From Galerina marginata (Eukaryota; Basidiomycota; Agaricomycetes; Agaricales; Galerinaceae): a stretch of 64,000 nt of DNA. The translations under genes and the position numbers were made by a program. The notes under the pieces were generated by a model. That model made no database searches and was not told the DNA's origin. It was given only the letters and a program-made list of their open reading frames with translations. Within the stretch, counting starts at the first letter, position 1, and each line of letters begins with the position of its first letter. This document shows, one piece after another, positions 23,681-35,741 of this stretch. The DNA lies in assembly GCA_023014335.1 (NCBI GenBank), contig JAECYW010000003.1, positions 434,001 through 498,000 of the forward strand. Reading direction: 5' to 3'.

Positions 23681-24789
23681 AGGATTGGCATCGGCCTTTC
23701 GCTTTGGGCAGGGTGAAGAGGAAAGAAAAAGAATTGGAAGAAAACACGGATATAGGGGGGACCATCCAGCGGGAGTAAAGAAAAGGCACAGAATTAGTAT
23801 CTTTCGTTATTGGAGGCATACACCGTCGACCAGGGAAGGCTAGATAGAGGGCTGCACCTAGGAAAGTGGGCGCTTGACTCATACACCTGATTGACCAAAG
23901 AAGCAAATGGAATTATGGGCGACCGGGAGCGCATCGTTATTAAATAACGGGAAATGACCTGGCAACAAATCAAAGATAAGGCAACAATGACAAGAAGAAA
24001 CAATGGAATGTATAAAAGAAGGTTATGGTTGGGTAGCGTAGAGGATAGGATATTATAACGAGTAGTTGCACTCGGTACGAAACTACCCCTGGTTCACAGC
24101 ACTTATGACAGCCGAAGGATCAGATGAAGCGCAAGTGGCATATCGATGCGCGAAGGCTGGATATGCGCAGAATAACGGTGAAGTGATTTCGAATAGACAG
24201 CGGCGTTTGGGAAAATGGAGGAAAATGAGAACGGAAACACGGATGTATGCATAAAAGACAAAAGACCTAAAATGTCGAAGCAAGTTGGGAACGCAGAAAA
24301 TTCATCTTGCTTGTATCATGCCCAGGCCACGCACCCATGGCATTCGAAACGCTTGAGTACGGATAGAGATATGCTAGCACTCTTTCCATTGAATACGGAA
24401 GTAGTGAACGGGACGTCATCAAGTTATGACATGAGTCATGGCAAATCGCGATAGGGGACTGACCACCATACGGTCTGGGAAGCCATCAGGGTGACGATCA
24501 TTGACCGAAGACGTGAATTCGAGCCGTAGTAGCAGGAAAGTATCATCAGAGCTCAACAAATGTTGAACTTGTGGGTACGATTGGGGAGTACGAGATTAGG
24601 ACTCACCAGGATTGGGTGTGCGTCCTTCCGACGTAAGAGCCGAATGCTTGGCTTCTGCTTCGATTCCTTGCAGTTTTGAGTGTGACGTTGAAGTCAATAG
24701 ACAGGAGAATAAAGCGCTGAAGGATAAGATTAACAGAGGTACGTAGTAAAGGGGGGAAAAGGAGCACGCATACGGCGGACGAACCTTAC

Positions 24790-26040
24790 AAGTTCCTTGG
24801 GCAAGTTTGGCTGCATAACGCACTGCACGAGGTAGGGTTGGCCACACTCAGTAAACATTCCGGCTGAAGAAGTTCTGCTGCGTTACACCTTACCTTAGCT
24901 GCCCGTACTCCTCCACCTTTCCACTGAGCACTCATTGATCGTGGTTCGTTAACTAGGCTGCGGACTCGACAGGTCACCAGGTGACCAACCCTGCCCGTTG
25001 AGATAAAGTTCAGATATCATTGGAAAGGGTTGAAACTCTAGAAGGGGCGGCTCACCGTACTGGTGACCATCCCAGATACGTGGTTCACTATTAGAGCCTA
25101 GGGCAACGTTAGGATCGCAGCAATCAAAAGGGACCAGCAACGAGATTCGAGTGCAATAAAAGATAAAAAGTCTGATTGCGATAAATTCAAAGCTAAGGAT
25201 GATAGATGGGTGCAAGATGGTGGCTGAGGAAAAGTCGTCGTTGTCGATTCAACATTTTTTAGATCTTTCCACGCTGATCGGTGGCTAGCTGTCAGTTATG
25301 CGGTTTCCCACGGCTTACTCCTGCCATCGCGCTCCAAAAATCTTGCGCAGAAACTGTAGCAGCTCTTGTGAGATAAAGGTTTGGAGAGAAAGTGGCCAGT
25401 ATTCCTATGCTATACGGCCAAAATTATTTTTAACACGCTAAACTAAGAAGTGAATGCTTCTTAAGGCATTTTGTCAGTCGCTGGTACTTCTAGCAGGTGT
25501 AAAAATGAAACCCTGGACCGGGCCATCATAGCCTCCCACTAAGGATTCAGTGATCGTGATTAGTTGTCCGGGATGCAGACTCGGTGGGCTGAAAACCTGC
25601 TGTTTGAGATGAAGATATGATGTCCTTGACAAGGATTGGAGGCTTTGGAGCTCTAGAGGCGGCTTTAGGACCACAGCACTAGCAAGAGACAAGCCAAAGG
25701 ATTCGAACGCGACGAGGAATAAGAAGCCAGAATAACATAAAACAAAGCTCCAGGCGATAAACCAATGGCTGGAGCCTGGGAAGCGTCGTCGTTGTTGATA
25801 CCGACGGTAAATCGGTTGATAGATTATATGATTGACAGCACACAGATCTTGACCGCCCGACGTTCCCCCACATTCGCCGACTCGACTTCTATAACTTCCA
25901 GAACAGGACAACTGACAAGGAGGAAACAAGAACAGGCAAGATGACGGATATATATATATTTACATAATTTTCACAACATCCAAGTTACTTCGAAGTTCGG
26001 ATTCCATTTGAGAGGCGGGTTTGAAAGGCGAGAGATCAGC
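24790..26040. repeat. No gene; small local duplication at 24.96-25.24 / 25.55-25.83 kb
   Basis: The two ~0.28 kb segments share the order GTTGAGAT(A/G)AAG...ATATCAT, a run of GGTTG/GATTGG, CTCTAGA(A)GGGGCGGCT-like, AATAAAA...AAAG and GTCGTCGTTGT. The longest minus-strand open frame (25474-25929) holds a hydrophobic stretch but no recognisable domain. It could be a decayed secreted-protein gene; I would not call it. Confidence 0.4.
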
Positions 26041-26048
26041 CATGATAT

Positions 26049-27023
26049 TTAAGCATCCTTGATGAGAATTTCTCCCGTGTTTCCATCGACACTAACAGAC
26101 AAAGTGGTCTGCTTATTGAGAGTCTGGAGGTTCTTCTTCCAAAGCAACGGGCTTTCGACAGCGCCTCTGAGCATTTCAGTCTCTGAAGAAAAAGCTTTAG
26201 TCAGTGTGCGAGCATACCAGAGTGAAATATAACTCACCTTGATAATCATTAGTGGCGTAGATTTCCATAAACGGGGTGAATTGAGCCCTAACTCTGGATT
26301 TAACACTAAAAATGCAGCTTGGTAAAGTAAGTACATATAAGAATGACGAAAGGACTTACGCGACCTTCTCCCAAACAAGAACGGCTTCGACGTCGCCGCC
26401 AGTAGCATCAGAAAATCCCTAGAGTGAAAGAACACGGTGAGTCTCTGCCAGCCTGGCAAGTAGCCAGGCGAAACGACAAAGACTTACGACTGCTATGTCC
26501 GTCGCCGCGGTGGTCTCGTTAGTGCAGATAAGATAACCTGCGTCTCCAGGGACTGCAGGCGTGACAACGCCATCGTCAACAATGGAGCACTTCTGGCCAG
26601 TCTGTTTTCCTGAGCATTAACTGATACCGTCAATGAAGACTTCGAATGGAGTAGCTTACACCGCAAAGAGCGGAGGAAGTCGCGGTGACCAAGTTCCCGT
26701 CGTCGATCTGCAAGTTTGTAATTAATAAAAGCCTAATTAAATCCATGGTAGACGTTAAAATACCTGAGGCGCAGCGAATGCAGTGTAAGCCGTGTATTCG
26801 ACATGAGCTTCAGTGGGTCCGCCCTTCTTGAGGGTGATGACCTCTGCAGGAATAATTAAAAGATGCCCAGCGTGTATTGTAAGACGTAAAACGTACGCCA
26901 GCAGGTCGGGAATACGTCTTCGTATGGCTTCCCAGAGGCGGGAGGCGTGAAGGTCAACAAGAGGGTTATTGGTTTTTCAAGTCCATTGGCGGTGAACTTG
27001 AGGTTCCTGGCGTTGGTAGACAT
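26049..27023 (-). CDS. Hypothetical protein, seven exons
   Basis: Exons 27023-26897, 26843-26764, 26707-26660, 26601-26488, 26418-26360, 26305-26238 and 26182-26049 join without a break to 209 aa. Every intron is 49-69 nt with GT-AG ends, which argues strongly for a real gene. No signal peptide, membrane segment or known motif was seen. Notable segments are LTFTPPASGKPYEDVFPTCW, SSALCGTGQKCSIVDDG and GGDVEAVLVWEKVAVKSR; the latter suggests a beta-rich fold. A TATA-like TATTTAAG lies ~90 nt upstream on the minus strand. Function unknown. Confidence 0.8.
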
Positions 27024-30000
27024 GTTAAGTTGAGTTAAGGGTGTTGTTAAGTGAGTATGAAAAGCTGAAAGACGCGGTTAGTGTCTGTTGAAAAGCTGAG
27101 ATTACGGAGGGCTTAAATACCTTTAAACCAGGACCGGAAGCCGTATTGGGAGCTTGGTGTTTTCATTTTTCCTATCGCCGTTTCTTGTCTGCGGTTGGCC
27201 CTTGAATCGGAAAGAGAAGCATTCCATATTTTCAAATTACCCTGCGACGACAACTCAGGTGGCGGATCTGGACTCTAAGAACGTGGTTATCCGATTTATC
27301 GACCTCAGGGACCAACTTGTTACTTACCTCGCTTCGAAAAAGTCCATTGAACGCCAGTTTAGTCACCCTTTCTCTTATGTGCTTCAAGAGTTCTTCACCT
27401 CGTTCTGGTGGATAGAAGCGCCGTGACAGTGACTAGACCCATTGGGCAGTATCATGTGTCACCACCAGGACCGACAGCCAACGGAGACATGGAATGTCCG
27501 ATGACAGAGGACTCGCAGGCATAGAGAAGCCAAAAGAAATGGATGTTTTCTATTCATTGCGGAGAAGGCACAATTGTGGGGGAGATACGCGAACGGTATG
27601 TGGGGACAGGGCGTCATGATCGGCGCGTTATATTTAGACTGATCACCAATGCACACCTCCAAGGTCCGACTTTCTAGAAGCATTTGCTGAGTCTTCTCAC
27701 ATGCACAAGCCAAGTCCATCAAGTGGGTTGAAAGTAAAAAGCATCAAAATCGAAATTGACATTTGAAGAGATGGTCGAAAATACGACAAGATGCGTACAG
27801 GTGGGGACCAATAAAGATGGTGTTTTGAAGCACATAAAAAATACCAGAAAGGAGGGACGCTTCGAAAGATACGAGAAACCACAAGCAAAAGCAAAAAGGA
27901 ACGCTCCAGGTATGTGGATTTCCAGAACCAGAATGTGACGGGGGGGGATCAGACCGGACAGGCAAAGAACGAAGAATGTATGGAAGCGGCGGGGGTGCGT
28001 GTCTGTACGGATGTTGGGAGTACTTGTCAGTGTTGGAGCCGCCCGTGCCTTGCCGCTGAGAAGTACCGTCTGTGCCATCTCTCGCACTAAGAACTTTAGT
28101 ACCAAAATTACCCGAGTCCGAGCTCAGCAGAAGTCTGAGCCTGCACTCAGTAAGTTGGATAGTCGTCTCTGCCGTTGCGTGGGCGGGGTGATAGACATGC
28201 TCTTGATAAACTTTATAGCTCCTAGGGAGGGGGAAAATGTCTTAGCGAAGATATATTGAAGGAACTAGTCCAGCGGAGGAGACTACTGAACCAGGAAACA
28301 CGGAAGAAGATAGATCGAAGACTCACCGCAGGGAAATCCCTGTGCCAATAGATTCCATACCTCAGCCTCACTACCAGCGTCTATATGTCTAGACAGAGCT
28401 GCCGTATCGCGAAGGTCCAGCCTGGGAGTAACAGCTGGAAGTCAAGAGGCTCGGACATTGTTATCTCCTCAGCGTCGGCTCTAGGTATGTGTACGTGTCC
28501 GATGCATGTCTCTGATATAACAAGATGATTCAAAGCCACCCATCTAAGCCCCGAGTTTGAGCATGGCACCTTTGTATAGCGGAAGTCGAGTAGGAGCGGC
28601 TTAGACACAACTCTCGAGGAGCCAGAAGAGGAGGTAGGTGCGTCTCAGCACGGCAAGCTGGGCTGCCAAACAAAGTGCCTTGAGGTCGTCGAGTCAGAAA
28701 TCGTCTAGGATGCGGTATGCAGCCTCAGTCGACGTGGTGGAGAGAGAACAAGGAGGGTAGGAAAGAGGGCAAGCCACCGTTGTCGTTGTCATGTTTGTTT
28801 GTGTTAATTTTAGACACTTCAATCTAATCTAATCTAAATCGAAAGCACATCAATCAAGAATCAAGATCGTTAACGGTGGCCAGGATACTTCAAGGATTCT
28901 TATTCAGTCTTAAAGGGGTATTGAACGTGGTTCTACTCGATCGCCACTTATCCTTCTATGTAAGTGAGGAATTCATGCCGTTCTTCGTGTATTATAACCA
29001 CCAAGGTCATTGACATTGGTAAAGTTTAAAATTCTGTGGGCCGAGGTGGGCCGTCGGGGTAGTCCTTTTCTGATTGAGAACTTCAACACCGTCATCCATA
29101 CCGGTAAGGCTTACTATTCTAGGCTTAATCAGCATCATGGAAGACATCGGATGTTTCTAGCTTGAGCTCAACTACGACGTTTTAATGACCAAGTCAAGAT
29201 TGGCGATAGTAACAGGCCTTTGGCAGGAGATTTTGCTCCTAAACGCTCCAAGTTTGATCTGAAGGAATAATCCAAGATTTTTAATGGGTAAAAGTTTTCT
29301 GTTTCTTTCGGTAAAGCCATGACAGCTTGAAAGGCTGTACTGCAAGGTGCATAAACATATACTCGAGTATACAGGAGTGGTTCATGCAAAATAATTGTAA
29401 AAGCGGCAAGAAACGACCGTTATTAAACTGTTAGCTGATAGTGACTATTAGTATGACTCTCGACGGCGCATTAGCGAAGAATTTGCTCGACGTCATAATG
29501 TTTGACTCTTGGCACTGGCAGATTAAAATTCTTCCTTCAACTCAACCGCTTCTTCCGCATATCGAAGTCATTCTAAGCCACTTGGTAATTTTCGAGATGT
29601 TAATGTTCTGCTCAAAACCTATATTCCTTGGACCCATGTAAAGAATGTCAGCGAGATTGAGCGTCAAGATAGTGTGATTCAGAGTATAGGGCTGGCCAGT
29701 GGGCATTCGGAGCTTTAAAGAGGACTGCTGGGCTGGCGCCACTGTCGACCCATCGTTCTGACTGTTGCATTGCATCCACTGGAATTGGCAAGCTCCCGTC
29801 ATTGACTTGTTAACCTAATGGCTTTCCTCATCGCCGTACCGTTTCTTATAAACGAGCATTCTCAGCTATCTAGGTCGCCATACTTCTCAAATGCCTTCAC
29901 TTTCAGTGCGCGCCGTACCTGGGTGGTCCGTGGTCGTCTGGTCAGAAGATTTATCCCTGGATGCATCCACTCTGAAGTTTCGCGTCGACCAGACTAGTGA

Positions 30001-30250
30001 CACGTCTTTTTCGCAAGGTGTGCAAAGAAATTGTTGCTCTCGGTGCTTTCTGAGAATGTCCCGTTACAGATATAAACAATATCGAGTTATTTCTGAATAT
30101 CAGTTGCGAATCTTTTGGTCCCAACGGATGCAATGGTCTCCGGATATCTATTGAGGAACATGAGGCAGCTCGTTAGTCGTTCTTATTCTGTCCAAAATTA
30201 TCATTTCGAGGAGTTCAAGGAATCAAACGGCAGGGTTATCGCACTTGAAT
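27024..30250. other. 3.2 kb with no supported gene
   Basis: Several short open frames (27154-27426 plus, 27719-28105 minus, 28381-28608 minus, 29542-29802 minus) lack domains, splice partners and the codon character of neighbouring genes. A TCTAA repeat (three units) lies at ~28820. I see no hairpin family members here, which separates this stretch from both repeat arrays. Confidence 0.5.
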
Positions 30251-31245
30251 ATGACACCCTATTCCACCACGCAGTACTGTTCCCAACGCCTAGACATATT
30301 GGGCCACAATGCCCTGGATTTCCAAACATCTGAAGCTTCCTTTGTAACTCCCTTAAATCACGATCCAAATATTCCTCCGTTTCCTTTTCCTCAAGTGCCC
30401 ACTGCCCCAATTCAGTTACCAGAGAGCCCGGAGCATTGCACAACCACATCGGGGGTGTCCTTGTTTGACTTCGACTGGTCCTCTATTCCATCATCAGCCA
30501 ATGTATGCGACTTGCCAGTCCCACTGCCTGAACGGATTGGAAATATGGACGCTGGGTATTACGATTATTTAGGGACTTCTGCAGGTGGATTTTAGTTTCC
30601 TTATGCCGTTGTATCATTGTCTAACTTCTTCAAATGGGTAGTAAGGAGGACATTTCCTGGCGCTGAAAGCACGGACGAATGCTATCGAAGGACTAGGCCT
30701 CACCAGTCAATGACTCTGGGTCAGGAAAACGTGTCTAGGATGTTGTCACCTCCGGAAAGCATGGCCTGTTCTGAAGTTCAACCCGAGGACAAAGATATGC
30801 AAAGTGACAACGACTCCAATGACGAGAAAGACAGCGCCGACTACATCGACCAAGACCGAAACCAAGGAATCGGACGCTTTCCATCCAATCGAGAGGCAAT
30901 GCCGACTTTCCGTGGAATTAAACCACAGAAGAAGCCTCCCCGAGTATTTGCGTGTCCAGTCCCTTCATGCAATGTGAAGACCTCCCGTCGGCACGACCTT
31001 CTCAGGTCTGTTTCTGCGTCATTCAATTTCAGGCCCTATTCAAATTTATTCTATGCAGACACGAGGTCAAAAAGCACGGAAAGAAAAGCAATTGGCAATG
31101 CGAATTCTGTCAGACATTTTTTTCTTCTGAAAAGACTCAGGAACGGCATATCTGTTCACGAAAAATGATCCAGAGTAATAAATCGGGTGGTTCGACCGGT
31201 TGCTGGAAGCTACCGACCCATATAACAGATGGGGCCAGCCTGTAA
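30251..31245 (+). CDS. C2H2-type zinc-finger protein
   Basis: Three exons: 30251-30584, 30642-31005, 31059-31245, giving 294 aa. The N-terminal half is Pro/Ser-rich and looks disordered (PNIPPFPFPQVPTAPIQLP). The middle is acidic (SDNDSNDEKDSADYIDQD). The C-terminus carries a finger CPVPSC...HEVKKH (CX4CX12HX4H) that is split by intron 2, then a second, CEFCQTFFSS...QERHIC, whose last ligand is Cys or absent (CX2CX12HXC). This is the usual layout of small fungal C2H2 transcription factors, so nuclear DNA binding is inferred; targets are unknown. Start is the first ATG of the frame. Confidence 0.82.
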
Positions 31246-31582
31246 ACCGGATCGTATTGCAGGCTCCAGAAACTCGGTTCAGTTCTACGCTTCTGGTCGA
31301 ACATGTTAATATTCAGACCCATCGTTACATTTTACAGTACCATTGAGACAAGTTGAATAATAGCAATGCCCATTACTTTGCACGAAGAATCCTTTCAGCT
31401 AGGAAATTTTCACAGGCAGTAAGAGGGGATGGACGAGCCTCCATCCCTAAGATAGATATGCAACTGAAAAAAGAAAACCGAGAAGGAAATGCACCTAACA
31501 TCTGGATCGATGCGATCGGATGAGATGAGACACAAAAATAAAACAAAAATGGGTGATGGAACTGAGAAGGTACCGGAACTGA

Positions 31583-31692
31583 AAAACCACGTAGGACCCT
31601 GGAGAGCGTCAACTGAACAGCAACGAAAAACAGCTGCGAGTTGACATGGGCGTCGAGTGTACTATAATCGTAACCAGAGACGAGGTGGTTTC
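31583..31692. repeat. H1 hairpin, copy 4
   Basis: Outer arms AAAACCAC/GTGGTTTC, with an inner CAACTGAACAGCAACG facing GTTGACATGGGCGTCGAG. This is the most decayed H1. Confidence 0.55.
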
Positions 31693-32228
31693 GGAATGGG
31701 CCAGGAGATGGGGGAAGTTAAGTGGTCGAGATAACGCAGGTGGCTTCCAACAAACACTGTAAGAAGGGAAGAAAGAAAAGAATACGCTCAAGCTTTTGAC
31801 ATGCGTCGCTTTCCTAAGGCTGCTATCAGTTGGAGCGAAAGCCGGAGGCACGAAGCTACGCACCTAGCTCTGCTTGCCCGAATGAGAAACAGGGGCGGAG
31901 AAAGGTAGCAAAGAAAAGAAAAGAAAAGAGCAGTTGTAGAGCCTAGAAGCGACCTCTCTGAGGACGGTTAGTTCAAGTGCAGGGACCAGGACAAGGAAAT
32001 ATAGAGGGTAGTAAAATGTGACACAATTCGGAACCACATCACTACGAAATCCCAAGACAAATGAGAAACGGAAATAAACTAAATAGAGATAGAATCGCGC
32101 CTTGGGATCCGCCTTCATAATGTCATTCCTCGCGTACTACCAGCTTTGTCACTCAGACTTTCTTCCAACAGTTGGAACGGTAAGATGATAGAAAAATTCT
32201 CAAGACCCAAAGCGGTAATGAGAAGGCA

Positions 32229-32350
32229 GAAACCATGTCGCGAAAAGATTGCCCTATAAGACAACTCAACTGAACGGCAACGTGAGGCAAGTACGGCTTC
32301 ACATGGGCGTTCAGTGTGGAATAATTGTGCGTCAAACACGACGTGGTTTC
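32229..32350. repeat. H1 hairpin, copy 5
   Basis: Outer arms GAAACCATGTCG/CGACGTGGTTTC. The inner stem ACTGAACG...ACGTGAGGC pairs with GGCTTCACATGGGCGTTCAGT around AAGTAC. This is the best-preserved member of the right-hand H1 form. Confidence 0.82.
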
Positions 32351-32780
32351 GGAATGGGCCATCGTCGCGTTTGGAATACGAACAGAGTGGTATGGCAGAA
32401 TACATGCCATGAGATAGAGAAAACTAAGGTCCCTAGATAATGAAAGTAGGTCGAACGAGGGTCATAAGCAAGAAATAAAGAGAAATGCACCAGGGGATCG
32501 ACAGGCGTCACCATCCTAGTCGCGCTCTAAATATGTTCGTATCAGTAAGAGTGGGAGACCGAGGTACTACGTCTACGCAACTATCTGCACTTTAATCGAC
32601 AGCATCAAGAGGCCCGCATGCCCACAAAGAAGAACAGAGACTGATCAAGGCGGTGGAAAAAAAAAGAAGAGAAGAGAAAGAAAAGAAGGGCAAGGAAAAC
32701 ACCAACACAGGGAAACTAAGACCTAAGACAAAATCCCAGAGGATAACACCGAAGATAGTGAAATTAGAAGTACGCAACTT

Positions 32781-32894
32781 GGAACCACCCAAAATGGAAG
32801 TTGTTATTACCAGCCGCGGCGTCTTCCAAAACGAAGATGTCATAAAAGAAACGAAGAGGGCTGAATGGGCACAGAGTACCAATGAAGTGGTTCC
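32781..32894. repeat. H2 hairpin, copy 3
   Basis: Outer arms GGAACCAC/GTGGTTCC are an exact 8-bp inverted pair. ACCAGCC faces GGGCTG further in. Confidence 0.7.
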
Positions 32895-33639
32895 ATGATT
32901 GGCGTCAACGGGTCGAAGTTTGAGCACGGAAAGAAAACACAAGATTCACGGACAAAATTGTGAACAAAACACTGATATAGCAAGAGAAACCAGAGGAAAA
33001 ACGGAAACGCACAAAATCAATACCGCATGTGTTCCAGGTCTTTCATTCTTAATCTGGTCGGCTGATCCAACGAAGATGCCTGGATCTACAGCGCCACATA
33101 AAAATTTCCTTGTGTGGGTAAGAAAGCAGACTTACATTCCGAACGAACCGCAGAATTCCCTAAAATTTTGAGGCAGCTAAAGCACCAGGGGAAGAATCAG
33201 ATCGACTTTGAAGAGTGCGAAGATGAAGGAATGAAGTAGAAGCGCCGAAGGAATTCAAGGGATGACGAACGTCGAAAGAAAACGTGGGAGCAAAAAAAGA
33301 AGAAAAAAGCGAACCTAGGTGAATGGCGAATTACTTTGGTGTGAGTAGTACTCAGACTGGAAGACACGTGGCACTGAAAGTACCGTGCAATGGTAAGTGA
33401 GCTGGAATGCTCGCGCCTGAGAAACTAAGAGAAATGAGAGAAGGAAATAAACGAAACGGACGTAGAAACGTGCCTTATACTGAGATTCACCTCCCACATT
33501 TTTTAAAATCGCACAGTTGGACCATTTCTGGCGTTCGGAATATCCTCCAAAACTTGGAGCGACACGGACAGATGAGATTGAACATCAGGGTCGAAAACCC
33601 CTCAAGGCTCAAGGCGGTACTGTGGAAGCTCCGGAACTA

Positions 33640-33756
33640 GAAACCACATCGTCCACTGTCACGTAGACGAATAACTGAACAGCAACGCGAAGCAAGTAAA
33701 GCTTCTAATTAAGCGCTCAGTATGGGGTAAGCGTGAATACGAGACGACATGGTTTC
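33640..33756. repeat. H1 hairpin, copy 6
   Basis: GAAACCAC/ATGGTTTC arms. Inside, CTGAACAGCAACG faces GCGCTCAG, with a GAAGC...GCTTC apex. Confidence 0.7.
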
Positions 33757-34160
33757 AGTATGGGCAGAGCATTGGCACCGTTGGAGAGTGAACCAAGCGG
33801 TATGACAAATATAAAGAAGGAGGGAAGGTAAGGGAAAGGTTTGAATATGAAGACAACCGAACGCAACGAGCACCGTAAGAAAAAAAGAGATTGCCCTAGG
33901 CAATTGATAGGCGTCGTCTTCCTATTAGCAGTCTAGATAGGCTCGTATTAGTGAAAACGGGAGATTGAGGCACTAAAACGACGCACCTATCTGCCGCTTA
34001 CTCGGTAGCATCAGGGCGACCATGCTCAAAAAGAAGAACAAAGACCAATAAGGTTGAAAAAACAAAAAAAGAGAAAGACAAGGACCACGTCGACAAAGAG
34101 AGCATTAGCAAAAACAAGAAAATAGAACAGAAAGTAATGAAATGAAAGCAACGCGACGCG

Positions 34161-34260
34161 GAACACCCAAGCCTGTCAAATCAGACCACCACCCTCAGCG
34201 TCTTCTGAAACGAAAATGGCATCGTGAAGACGAGAAGGGAACAAGATGCTGGGAAATTCC
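34161..34260. repeat. H2 hairpin, copy 4
   Basis: The outer arms are eroded (GGAACACC/GAAATTCC). The apex CGTCTTC...GAAGACG is a perfect 7-bp stem around the conserved TGAAACGAAAATGGCATCGT loop. Confidence 0.65.
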
Positions 34261-34737
34261 GGGGATTGATGTAAGCGGTAAAATTAGGAGATAAAACAGG
34301 ATATAGTTTGAACAAAAAGACGTATATATGCGCCAAAAAAACACAGAGACGAAGGAAGGAAGACGCAGAAAATTAATGCTGTCAGGGATGCAGGTCTTCT
34401 GTCCATGGAACATAGGTCTGGTTGACTCGACGACGATGCCTGGAGCCAGATAAGTGGAGACACAAACTTGATCTAAAATTTGGAGACGGCTAAACCCCTA
34501 GGGCAGGAATCAGGTCAAACACGAAGAGCGTGTAAAGAAAGACTAATACCAGGTGTTTCGAGAGGCTTGGAGGAGTAAAATGGTAGGCGGTAGATGTTCC
34601 GGCAGAGAGCGGAAGGAATATAGGCTCACAAAGGAACAAATAGATGAATCTTTAAGCAGAAGGAAGGGACGATAAACGCGAGGTTAGAGGACACAGAAAA
34701 AAAAAAGAGAAAAAACGAGCCCGAAGCAGCACGACAC

Positions 34738-35310
34738 TTGGCCTGGACCATCCAGTCATCGTTTTCCTGTATTGCTCTCGTGTATGGTACCTCAAAGCTT
34801 AGAACGTCCCCATCTAATGTTCACCCCCAGTCAGTCTATATTGTCCAGTATTCAACGACCCGCGAGTCACAAGGTTCACTATGTGGTTCAAGACGCGAGA
34901 AGGAGTTATTGTCGCAGCCGCCGGCGGGGGTTCGAGTATTTGTATAGGTAGGATTGGCGGAGGATTGTAGAACAAAGAGTAGAACTACGGGCGGAAAGAG
35001 CCCTTTGCGCCTATGTACGCAGCGGATGAGATATGTTTCCTCTGTGCACTGTCGAGGCTTGCTCATCGTGAGATGTAGATGGAGAAAGGTAAACGTACAT
35101 CATTTTTGTCGTGTCATCCAAACAGCCTCAGTGCCAGCACCCATCCCTGCCGCCGACCATGTCGTCCAGCCCCCTGAACATGGACCTAACTGCGCCAGTA
35201 AGTTCTGCAAGTAGGTCTTCCTCATGTTTCCATTAGCAAAAAGCGAGGGAGACGGGTAGGAGATCGATAACAATCAGCTAATCGATTGCAGGCAGGAATT
35301 CTGGGCAGGC
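34738..35310. repeat. Tail module T, copy 1
   Basis: GC-richer sequence that matches 46.37-46.87 kb and partly 41.06-41.52 kb. Shared landmarks: CCCAGTCAGTCTATA, GCGAGTCACAAGGTTCAC, GGTTCAAGACGCGAGAAGGA, CATTTTTGTCGTGTCATCC, TGGACCTAACTGCGCCAGTAAG and GATCGATAACAATCAGCTAA. No protein frame is conserved between copies as far as I can see. Confidence 0.65.
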
Positions 35311-35741
35311 TAAATTTAAACTCCGCTGGAACCGTGAGTCGTCGGCTGTGGCGCTTTGCCGATCTTGAGCTTATCGGTATGTCGCTTACCTGGGAGATCT
35401 GGAAGACTTGCATGCGTGTCTCGAGATTCCAATTCGCTGGTGTGCTTTCTCTGGATCACAAGGAGCCAATTAAAGGTTCTGTCGACTGCTTACTAGGACA
35501 CGGCTCTGGCGTGTACGACACTGCCCGCCATAATTGTGGTCTAGGAATAGGTTTAAGTCGGCTGAACCCTGTATGCATCAATAAAAGGACATCGCTTTGG
35601 AGTTTTGACGTTTCTATTCGGGTTCGTTCTCATACAAATATGAATGATGACTTGATTTTCCCCCCGCCGTCTCCTTGCCTGAAATTCGTCCCGTGCTTCT
35701 CGACTGCAACCTCCATTACATGCTAATCACCGGGCCACCTG

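Larger units (their letters stand above)
20690..24790. repeat. Segmental duplication copy 2
   Basis: Partner of 15.23-18.53 kb at an offset of ~5.4 kb. It carries ~0.8 kb extra at 23.86-24.70 kb. Part of that extra (24.06-24.37 kb) matches 43.45-43.75 kb and 14.54-14.80 kb through the shared AGATGAAGCGCAAGTGGCATA and GTTTGGGAAAATGGAG. This ties the left and right arrays into one family. No gene is supported. Confidence 0.8.
31460..34735. repeat. Degenerate hairpin-repeat array, right part, segment 1
   Basis: Order on the plus strand is H1 (31.58), H1 (32.23), H2 (32.78), H1 (33.64), H2 (34.16). H1-H2 steps are 0.52-0.55 kb. Recurrent spacers include GCATCAGGGCGACCA (34.01 kb) and GGTGAGATTA-AATATC-like stretches before H1. 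No gene is supported; open frames are short and hydrophobic on the minus strand only because the plus strand is purine-rich. Confidence 0.78.

Noticed and set aside
25474..25929. Candidate secreted-protein gene
   Set aside because: Only one open frame with a hydrophobic patch, no matching splice sites, and its sequence is part of a local duplication.
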